Shown here: piece after piece, positions 1-5,320 of the stretch
Numbering within the stretch: position 1 is the first letter of the stretch
Layout of the letters: each line of letters begins with the position of its first letter
From: Deltaproteobacteria bacterium
GTDB lineage: Bacteria; Myxococcota; Myxococcia; SLRQ01
DNA length: 8,259 nucleotides
Assembly: GCA_007128675.1 (NCBI GenBank)
Contig: SKWY01000319.1
Location: 1-8,259, forward strand
Reading direction: 5' to 3'
Translations under genes and position numbers: made by a program
Notes under the pieces: generated by a model
Told to the model about the DNA's origin: nothing
The model's input: only the letters and a program-made list of their open reading frames with translations
Databases searched by the model: none

Positions 1-329
1 ACGTGGGCAAACTGGCTATCGCGCTCGTGGATGCCGGAACCATCATCGTGGGGACCCCGACCGTCCTTGGCGGCCCTCATCCTGTGGTGGCCTATGGGGC
101 CTATTTGGCCAACGCTATTCGGCCTCGAGCCAAGTTCGTATCTATAGTCGGCTCCTTCGGTTGGGGAGGTAAGACCGTGGAGGTCCTCGCCGACATGATC
201 GGCAGCCTCCAAGCGACAGTCATCGACCCAGTCATGTGCAAGGGGATGCCCGACGACAAGGCCCTAGCGGACCTGGACGTGCTAGCCCAAACGATCGCCG
301 ACAAGCACAAGGAGCAGGGCTTCGAGTAG
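1..329 (+). CDS. Flavodiiron protein (A-type flavoprotein), C-terminal flavodoxin domain, 5' partial
   Basis: Flavodiiron proteins reduce O2 or NO in the cytoplasm using an N-terminal beta-lactamase-like diiron domain and a C-terminal flavodoxin domain that binds FMN. Only the flavodoxin part is in the window. The frame is open from base 3 to a TAG at 327-329 (108 residues visible). It shows two hallmark FMN-binding loops: GTPTVLGGPHP at visible residues 17-27 and GSFGWGG at 50-56. A tail with the pattern DPVMCKGMPDD follows at 75-85, which I recall from this family. The GTG at base 3 lies inside the domain, so the real start is upstream, outside the window. The protein ends soon after the flavodoxin fold, so no rubredoxin domain is fused at the C-terminus. 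A plain flavodoxin is the alternative, but the GGPHP loop and GWGGK argue for the flavodiiron family. Whether the diiron ligands are intact cannot be seen. Confidence 0.88.
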   Translation, partial: VGKLAIALVDAGTIIVGTPTVLGGPHPVVAYGAYLANAIRPRAKFVSIVGSFGWGGKTVEVLADMIGSLQATVIDPVMCKGMPDDKALADLDVLAQTIADKHKEQGFE

Positions 330-654
330 CCATCTCACTGTCTGTCAGAGGATCTCTCGTCAAGTCTCGAGTGTCGATCGAGACATATTCCGGCGCGTTA
401 GCTCGAGTGCCCGCCACTCAATGAACGCGCCCCAACACAAGACTTCAGTTGCTACGGGCTAGGGGCGATATCTCGGCCGATCGAATGCCAAGACGGCACG
501 AGAGCCTCATCCTTGTCGACCGAACAATAACCGCCCACTCAATGCAGCGCGGCTACATCGGCCTCGGCCATGCTGGCCGGGCAGAAGCCCTCGAGAAGGC
601 CGCAGGCACACCTGATCCGGTTCAAAGGCTCACCGACATGTGGGTGTGCGCGGA
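330..654. other. Intergenic stretch without a convincing gene
   Basis: I see no supported gene here. Besides the hairpin at 364-384, it contains an imperfect direct repeat: CCGCCACTCAATG at 411-423 and CCGCCCACTCAATG at 531-544, 120 bases apart and differing by one inserted C. A plus-strand frame open from about 449 to 799 runs through this stretch. It continues antisense through the better-supported small gene on the minus strand and shows no family resemblance or ribosome binding site, so it is not called. Confidence 0.5.
364..384 (+). terminator. Possible terminator hairpin after the flavoprotein gene
   Basis: A perfect 7-bp stem (GTCTCGA, 364-370, with TCGAGAC, 378-384) encloses a 7-base loop, 35 bases after the flavoprotein stop codon. 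The position suits a transcription terminator. However, the following bases (ATATTCC) are not a proper T-tract, so it may be Rho-assisted or simply a hairpin. Confidence 0.3.
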
Positions 655-852
655 CTATGAATCCTCGGGAGTAGCCGGCTGTGGTCCCGGCACGATCCCC
701 GCTATGTCGGGATCTTCCTGCGAAGCGTCCTTGGGCCTGTCCGCGCGCTCGATCTTGCGTAGCTCACGACGCTCGTCCTTTCGCTTCCGAGCAGCCTGAC
801 GTGCCTGCTCCTTCTGCCGCTTTGAAAATGACGGCCTGTCCTTGCTGCTCAT
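655..852 (-). CDS. Small basic conserved hypothetical protein (65 aa)
   Basis: The product is 65 residues with a two-part layout. Residues 8-40 are extremely rich in Lys, Arg, Glu and Gln (it begins SFSKRQKEQARQAARKRK) and should form a charged helix. A short conserved-looking tail follows, EDPDIAGIVPGPQP at 46-59. I recognise this pattern from short conserved hypothetical proteins common in Deltaproteobacteria and Myxococcota. The function is not established; the charge suggests RNA, DNA or ribosome binding, which is inference. The ATG at 850-852 has a strong ribosome binding site, TAAGGAGA (864-857 on the minus strand), four bases upstream, which fixes the start and argues for a real, well-translated gene. 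It stands alone: both neighbouring spacers lack convincing genes. The overlapping plus-strand frame has no such support. Confidence 0.8.
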   Translation of the reverse strand: MSSKDRPSFSKRQKEQARQAARKRKDERRELRKIERADRPKDASQEDPDIAGIVPGPQPATPEDS

Positions 853-864
853 GGCTTCTCCTTA

Positions 865-1251
865 CATCCAAGAAAGTGCGATCACCGGTAAAGCAACGAC
901 AAAGACTCCGTTTCTCCTCAAACAGCCGACATCGCGGCGCTCTTCCCTACTAGTAGCGGCCGCCTTCGCCACCTCTACGGCCACACCACCTTTGCGGGCC
1001 TCTCCGCGGTGCCCTTTGCGATCCACGCGGGTCGACTGTTCGAACGAATTCTCACTAATAACCTGCTCCTCGTGAGGACGCGGGACGGCGACCCTACGGG
1101 CCGACTTCGTCTCTTACGGTCCGCGGCCTCTTGGCCGAGATGGCCACAAAACAGGCATATCATACATCAGGCCCGGTAGAACGCCAGCAGGATCGGCCTT
1201 TCGACCCAAAACACATGATCAAGCCACCTATTGAGCGATCCGGTTTTCTGG
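865..1251. other. Intergenic stretch; one uncalled short open frame
   Basis: No recognisable gene. On the minus strand a frame is open from a TAA near 1115 down to a TAA at 864-862, just before the small basic gene. It has no ATG; from a GTG at 1026-1024 it would give 54 residues (VDRKGHRGEARKGG..., ending ALPVIALSWM), without a ribosome binding site. A different minus frame at 1163-975 gives a 62-residue Arg-rich product with no family resemblance. The bases at 948-963 read TACTAGTAGCGGCCGC (SpeI and NotI sites). SalI, BstBI and EcoRI sites lie at 1031, 1039 and 1046. I see no tRNA. Confidence 0.45.
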
Positions 1252-1779
1252 TCACATCTTCGTTTGCCCGCCGTCATAGATGATGCGGGTGCCCTCTAGC
1301 CGTGCGAAATCCGTGAGGACATGAGGCGCCGTGGGAGCGTCCGAAGAGATGTGCCGCACCTCGATACCTCGCACTTGGAGCCAGTCCGAGATAAGCCATC
1401 TATGACAACGTTCCACGTTTGCCTCGGCGCACATGAGAGCAACCGATTGATTCGCGGCGATCTCGAGAACTTCGTCCATGGCTCTTTCGAACGATGCTGT
1501 CTCCATGTGGTCCGCGAAGGCAGGAAAACCCTCGACACTCCATCCGGTGTGAGGGGTAGTTGGCTCGTACTCGCGACGCCCACCGAGAGCTTCGATCCAG
1601 GTGTATAGAATCCTGAGGCCACCAAGCTCCCGCTTCAGGAACTCCTTGGAGAACTGCGGATAGCGACGAGACATGGGGAACCGGCGCACATCGATGAGGT
1701 GAGCGATGCCGTGAGAGGAAAGCAGACGAAGAAACTGCTCCAGGGGCAGGGAAGAATGGCCGATCGTGTGGAGGATCAT
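1252..1779 (-). CDS. DUF488 family protein (175 aa)
   Basis: This matches the DUF488 family, soluble proteins of about 120-180 residues whose biochemical role is not established. The family pattern is clear. It begins with TIGHS at residues 5-9, followed by a strand and turn reading LIDVRRFPMSRRYPQF at 28-43 with the typical Asp-Val-Arg and Ser-Arg. LGGRRE lies at 65-70. The conserved cysteine motif is at 114-127 (ALMCAEANVERCHR), with C117, E119, C125, H126 and R127, and is followed by RGIEVRHI at 137-144. All the expected family landmarks are present, so the gene appears intact and full length. The ATG at 1777-1779 is followed directly by the family's N-terminal strand, so the start is probably right although no strong ribosome binding site precedes it. 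It has no close same-strand neighbour, so no operon partner suggests a role. The conserved Cys-x-Glu and Cys-His-Arg hint at a catalytic or metal site, which is inference. Confidence 0.9.
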   Translation of the reverse strand: MILHTIGHSSLPLEQFLRLLSSHGIAHLIDVRRFPMSRRYPQFSKEFLKRELGGLRILYTWIEALGGRREYEPTTPHTGWSVEGFPAFADHMETASFERAMDEVLEIAANQSVALMCAEANVERCHRWLISDWLQVRGIEVRHISSDAPTAPHVLTDFARLEGTRIIYDGGQTKM

Positions 1780-2247
1780 AGGTGCACTCTACCCTGATAA
1801 GCGCGGTCTTTGGCGAATGAACCCATTTCGATGAAAAAATAGTCTGGGCATGCCTTTCATTCCCACGCGTCGTATTCCCCTACTCGATAGCTACTACTTA
1901 CGCCTCGTCATGGCATTCTCCCAATAGCGGATCCTCCTCGGAAACCCCTAGCCTGTTCCACTTCACGGATGCCTCCAGCCTGATCGAGCTCGAACTCGAA
2001 GTCGATGCGCATGGCCAAGCGGGGTCCGCCTCCGCCGTATGACGCACGCACTGTCCATAATCTCCAAACGCCGCCTGGGGTTTATCGCTCTTTACATTGG
2101 GAAACGTATCGGGTCCGCGGCAGTCACAACAGACAATCGATATTGATGCTACCGGCTCAAAGCGAATACTCCGTCAACTGCTTCGGCTTGAAGAGATACC
2201 TGTTACCCGGAACCGGAATGTAGTACCGACTGTTCCCCTTCTCTCCT
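1780..2247. other. Intergenic stretch without a recognised gene
   Basis: Apart from the weak minus-strand hairpin with T-run at 1834-1864, I see nothing I can name. The longest open frames are short (72 and 67 residues, plus strand, within 2005-2300), overlap each other in different frames and lack ribosome binding sites or family resemblance. A 34-residue minus-strand frame beginning MRIDFEFELDQAGG near 2008 is also unsupported. No promoter strong enough to call was found for the DUF488 gene. Confidence 0.45.
1834..1864 (-). terminator. Weak candidate terminator on the minus strand
   Basis: Read on the minus strand, a short hairpin (GGG and ATG paired with CAT and CCC around one mismatch and a 5-base loop, 1864-1846) is followed six bases later by a run of six T (1839-1834). 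It would stop transcription arriving from the lipoprotein gene about 380 bases upstream, or protect the DUF488 gene from read-through. The stem is short, so this is tentative. Confidence 0.22.
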
Positions 2248-3165
2248 CTATTCCGCGGCCGGAAGGGTTATCTCCACTTCGAGACGCTCGCCCGCAGTGA
2301 CGGTGATATCCTTGGTCGCCGTGCGGCCTCCTTCTGTCACATAAAGGAGGTAGTTCCCGGCGGGAAGGAGGAATCGATTGCTCCTCGTCGGACTGGCCAC
2401 GGTAGCACGATCACCCGAAATGTCCTCCTCCCCGGCAAGAACGCGCCAAAGAGGGTTCCCAACCTCTGAGCCGTCCTCCTCGATGGCTTTACCATCCACG
2501 AAGCCCGCATTCAGTATTACGTCCACCTCGTGACGCTGTCCGGCCTCGATGGTGATTTCCTTATCAACGGATGCTTGACCATCGGAGACACGAGCTATGT
2601 AGCTGCCTTCTGGAAGGGTAAAAGAAGAGCTTCTCGTGGGGCTCACTATGGTTTCCCTATCGCCCTGAATGTCGGTCTCCGTAGAGAGAATCCGATACAA
2701 GGGATTTGGAGCCTCCGCCCCTCCCTCGATCAAGTACGAGCTGATCTGGAGTACTCCCGCATTCAGGATCAACTCGAGCTCCGTCCTTTCCTCGGAGCGC
2801 ACATCGACGCTTCCTTGTGCATCGGCGTTCCCAACCGACACGGATACCTCGTAGGTGCCGGGCTTGAGGTCGAAGCTGCTTCCCCGCGTTGGACCGCTCA
2901 CGCCCTCGCCGTCCGGCGTGCTCACTCTATACATGCCTCTCTCCGCTTCCGGGCCGTCCTCGGCGAAAAGGGTTCGAACGCTAAGATGACCATCGGGCAG
3001 ATCGGCATCCTCCGCGATCTCTTCGCTTACCGTTTCCTCCACCGCTACTTCCGTGACATCCTCCTTGGGAGCAGCTGTCGTTCTGCAGCCGATGAGAAAA
3101 GCGATGGCGAGCACAAAAAGTGCAAGAATCGAGATTGTGCGACGCAAGTCTAACTGTACGTTCAT
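2248..3165 (-). CDS. Lipoprotein with three repeated beta-sandwich-like domains
   Basis: A predicted lipoprotein of 305 residues. Residues 8-26 form a hydrophobic signal ending in the lipobox LIGC, giving a lipidated Cys27. An acidic linker (34-59) follows, then three related modules at about 59-136, 137-220 and 221-303. Each contains a motif like SPTRSSSFTLPEGSY (at 89-105, 174-189 and 257-272) and ends with a stretch like ITIEAGQRHEVDVILNAG. Spacing is 83-84 residues. Such modules resemble the Ig-like or carboxypeptidase-regulatory-like repeats near 'LNAG' motifs in proteobacterial surface proteins; no enzyme domain is visible. The start was set at the ATG at 3165-3163 because GGAG lies six bases upstream and it gives a normal signal peptide; the frame also runs upstream to an ATG at 3228, which would add 21 residues. 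Likely site: the periplasmic face or surface of the outer membrane. Function unknown; a structural or binding role is inferred. Confidence 0.85.
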   Translation of the reverse strand: MNVQLDLRRTISILALFVLAIAFLIGCRTTAAPKEDVTEVAVEETVSEEIAEDADLPDGHLSVRTLFAEDGPEAERGMYRVSTPDGEGVSGPTRGSSFDLKPGTYEVSVSVGNADAQGSVDVRSEERTELELILNAGVLQISSYLIEGGAEAPNPLYRILSTETDIQGDRETIVSPTRSSSFTLPEGSYIARVSDGQASVDKEITIEAGQRHEVDVILNAGFVDGKAIEEDGSEVGNPLWRVLAGEEDISGDRATVASPTRSNRFLLPAGNYLLYVTEGGRTATKDITVTAGERLEVEITLPAAE

Positions 3166-3729
3166 GCTGGTCTCCATTGTCATGGTTTGAGGGCCGGCAA
3201 GAGCGTAGGGCTCAGCTTCTTTCAGCATGAGCAGTCTACCTACTCTTCATAGATGCTTTGGGTACGTCTTCTGTTGCTATCACAAGTCGCCACCCAGGTC
3301 ATCCCGCTCACGACGTGAACCTGTCATCGCAGAATCCCCGACCCCCCCATTTCTTCCGTAGCAGCCTTCCTTGGGAAGCTCGGAAGAGGGCCCCAAGGGA
3401 CAAAGACCCTTACGAGACAGGGACTCGGATGATGCGGCGGACGTGGCAGAAGAGAAAGGCGGCAGGGGGGGAGCGTCGCCGGCTTTGGCCGAGCCGGCGA
3501 CGCCTGGGGAACCGAATAGTCAGAGCCCTTCGAGCCTTTTCGCGGTGAGGCGGTCAAGCTCGACATGCTCCTTCGGCAGGCCGCGCGCGTCGTACGAACA
3601 CCAGGACGACTATCCGCTCGCGTCGAGAGGCTCGAGAGGGCCGATGCGGACCCGAACCCCTGAAACGAGCGGCGAAGTCCCGAGACAGAAGCGGAGCAAT
3701 CACTATGATCATCTAAACTCGCGCATCCT
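3166..3729. other. Hairpin-rich intergenic stretch between divergent genes
   Basis: This spacer lies between the divergently read lipoprotein and CAP genes. It has no supported gene but notable structure. A nested hairpin lies at 3353-3386 (CTTCCG with CGGAAG outside, CTTCC-TTG-GGAAG inside), a small one at 3395-3411 (AAGGG with CCCTT) and a perfect 12-bp stem at 3473-3503. Seven-base runs of C (3342-3348) and G (3465-3471) also occur. A plus-strand frame without a start codon, 3520-3664, reads SEPFEPFRGEAVKLD, then LLRQAARVVRTPGRLSARVE, and might be the eroded tail of a transposase, but I cannot confirm this. A longer overlapping frame at 3371-3733 shows no family features. Confidence 0.45.
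3473..3503. repeat. Perfect 12-bp inverted repeat with 7-base loop
   Basis: GCGTCGCCGGCT (3473-3484) and AGCCGGCGACGC (3492-3503) are exact reverse complements around the loop TTGGCCG. The stem is all but two A/T pairs GC, so it would form a very stable hairpin in either transcript. No T-tract follows on either side, so it is not a classic Rho-independent terminator. It could be a protein-binding site, part of a structured RNA, or a dispersed genomic palindrome. Confidence 0.6.
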
Positions 3730-3758
3730 TTGACAACGTGGCTCCCATTTTCTAGATT
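3730..3758 (+). promoter_or_regulatory. Sigma70-like promoter for the CAP-domain gene
   Basis: A perfect -35 hexamer TTGACA (3730-3735) is followed after exactly 17 bases by TAGATT (3753-3758), which matches four of six positions of the -10 consensus TATAAT. It would start transcription near 3765 and leave a leader of about 125 bases before the ATG at 3892. The local sequence is AT-rich compared with its surroundings, which fits a promoter. Position, spacing and orientation all suit the CAP-domain gene. Confidence 0.55.
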
Positions 3759-3891
3759 TGGTTTACAAAGAAGCGAAAGGAGAGAAGTGGAATTTTTTCG
3801 AAAGCTCTATTTTACGCTTCGGAAAGAATGCTTGCCGAGACCTGCTGACCAACTTCTACCAGGCACAAATCGTGTGACTTCTTGCTCTTCC

Positions 3892-5175
3892 ATGATTCGT
3901 CTTTGCGGAATACTCCTTGCGCTTTGTTGTGTCGGTCTAGCTTGCGGTCACGGCTTTGCTGACCTGGAGTGCCCCTCCGAGATGGCTTTCGACGACACGT
4001 CGAATCGCTGCGTCACGCCGGATCCCTCCAACGGACATCTTCCCTGTGCTGCCGACGAGACAGAGTGTGGGGGCCAGTGCGTCGATCTCACGAACGATCG
4101 GGAGAACTGTGGAGATTGCGGCGTCTACTGCGGTGCAGGAGGCATTTGTGTAAACGGCTCTTGTGAGCTGGGCTGCGAGGCGGGGCTTACGGAGTGTGCG
4201 AACAGTTGCGCAGATCTAACAAGTGATCCGGAAAACTGCGGAGATTGCGGGGTGGAATGCGGGCCTGACAGCATTTGTGTCAATGCCTCCTGTGAGCTCG
4301 ACTGCGAGCCGGGACTAACGGAGTGCGACGATAGCTGCGTCGATCTGACCAGTGATCCAGAGAACTGTGGAGATTGCGGGGTGGAATGCGAGGCTGACAG
4401 CATATGTATAAACGCTTCCTGCGAGCTGGACTGCGAGCCGGGACTAACGGAGTGCGACGATAGCTGCGTCGATCTGACCAGTGATCCAGAGAACTGCGGA
4501 GATTGCGGGGTGGAATGCGGGGCTGACAGCATATGTGTAAATGCTTCCTGCGAGCTGGACTGCGCTCCGGGACTCACGGAGTGCGGCGATAGTTGCGTCG
4601 ACACGGAAACCGACGCCGAACACTGTGGAGATTGTCACATTGCATGCGATGTTTTGCACATTTGCGAGTCTGGCAGCTGTGAGCCAGTCAGCCACGATCC
4701 TCTCACCCCAATTGAGCGAGACCTCTATGAGGCCATCAACGACTACCGAGCCGAAGAAGGGCTAGCCGCAATCCCCCTGTCCTACTCACTCACCTTCGTG
4801 GCTCGCACCCACGTGCAGGATCTCATCGACCATGGCTCCGTAGTGCTGGTTGGAGACTGCAACCTGCATAGCTGGTCCGATCAGGGAAGCTGGACACCTT
4901 GTTGCTATACACCGGATCATGCCGAAGCCAGCTGCATGTGGAACAAACCGAGAGAGCTGACCAACTACTCGGGTTCCGGCTATGAGATTTCTACGACAGC
5001 GGCCAGTAGCGCTCAGAGCGCACTCTCATCGTGGCAGGGCTCCAGCGCTCATAGAGCTGTGATTCTGAATCAGGGCGTCTGGGAGAGCATGACGTGGCGG
5101 GCCATTGGGATAGGGATTGATGGGGGTTATTCTCATGTCTGGTTCGGCACCCAAGCTGATCCAGACGACTGGTAG
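3892..5175 (+). CDS. Secreted Cys-rich repeat protein with C-terminal CAP domain
   Basis: A 427-residue exported protein. Residues 4-17 are a hydrophobic signal ending GLAC, an imperfect lipobox, so it may be a lipoprotein anchored at Cys18 or be cleaved by signal peptidase I. Five tandem units at 52-91, 95-134, 138-177, 181-220 and 224-263 each hold eight cysteines at identical spacing, resembling the myxobacterial (MXAN_6577-like) Cys-rich repeat. A CAP (SCP/PR-1) domain follows at 271-427, with candidate tetrad-like residues H326, E365 and H387 (GYEIS and SAHRAV contexts) and extra cysteines C323, C337, C338 and C348. CAP proteins act outside the cell; roles vary and no reaction is implied. 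The ATG was chosen because the signal peptide follows it directly, though it lacks a clear ribosome binding site. An in-frame GTG at 3787 has AAAGGAG four bases upstream and would add 35 residues before this Met. The next gene converges on it. Confidence 0.85.
   Translation: MIRLCGILLALCCVGLACGHGFADLECPSEMAFDDTSNRCVTPDPSNGHLPCAADETECGGQCVDLTNDRENCGDCGVYCGAGGICVNGSCELGCEAGLTECANSCADLTSDPENCGDCGVECGPDSICVNASCELDCEPGLTECDDSCVDLTSDPENCGDCGVECEADSICINASCELDCEPGLTECDDSCVDLTSDPENCGDCGVECGADSICVNASCELDCAPGLTECGDSCVDTETDAEHCGDCHIACDVLHICESGSCEPVSHDPLTPIERDLYEAINDYRAEEGLAAIPLSYSLTFVARTHVQDLIDHGSVVLVGDCNLHSWSDQGSWTPCCYTPDHAEASCMWNKPRELTNYSGSGYEISTTAASSAQSALSSWQGSSAHRAVILNQGVWESMTWRAIGIGIDGGYSHVWFGTQADPDDW
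4045..4680 (+). repeat. Five tandem 129-bp coding repeats (eight-cysteine units)
   Basis: The units begin at 4045, 4174, 4303, 4432 and 4561, exactly 129 bases apart, and each encodes 43 residues: a 40-residue Cys core plus a three-residue linker such as ELD. In each core the cysteines fall at positions 1, 8, 12, 22, 25, 29, 35 and 40, giving 40 in all. Units 3 and 4 differ at only four of 129 bases by my count. Units 1 and 5 are the most diverged, the usual pattern when the middle of an array expands. The array forms a rigid, disulfide-rich, acidic stalk (inference). Confidence 0.92.
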
Positions 5176-5287
5176 ACTCATCGAGCTTCATCGGATTGTC
5201 TTGTTTAACGGTCGGGCAAGCTCGCCATGACGATTCGAGAGGACGAGGCACAAACCAAGAGAATAACAATAGAAGCAAACCGCAAGC

Positions 5288-5320
5288 GATTGGGAGCTTG
5301 GTAGCCGAGCCCGGTCAATC
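5288..5320. terminator. Possible hairpin between the convergent genes
   Basis: GATTG (5288-5292) pairs with CAATC (5316-5320), and inside it GCTTGG pairs with CCGAGC around a TAG loop, with one bulge and a small internal loop. It overlaps the stop codon of the minus-strand gene and lies about 110 bases after the CAP gene stop. It could help end transcription from either side, but there is no T-tract. Confidence 0.25.

Noticed and set aside
449..799. A 116-residue plus-strand frame with passable codon use in its first half
   Set aside because: It overlaps the well-supported small gene on the other strand for about 145 bases, has no ribosome binding site, and its product is not recognisable.
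1031..1060. A TTCGAAC string resembling a tRNA T-loop
   Set aside because: The bases on either side cannot form the five-base T-stem, and no acceptor or anticodon arms are visible.
2530..3153. A 207-residue plus-strand open frame
   Set aside because: It runs antisense through the lipoprotein gene, whose lipobox and three in-frame repeats clearly define the coding strand.
3371..3733. A 120-residue plus-strand frame in the spacer before the CAP gene
   Set aside because: It spans the hairpins and overlaps the promoter; low-complexity Arg/Ser/Gly content with no family features.
4125..4604. A 159-residue Ser/Gln-rich repetitive minus-strand frame
   Set aside because: Its repeats are only the antisense of the 129-bp Cys-rich array; no start signal or family resemblance.
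4045..4680. Regular spacing suggestive of a CRISPR array
   Set aside because: The 129-base units are contiguous, stay in frame and encode a conserved eight-cysteine protein repeat; there are no unique spacers.
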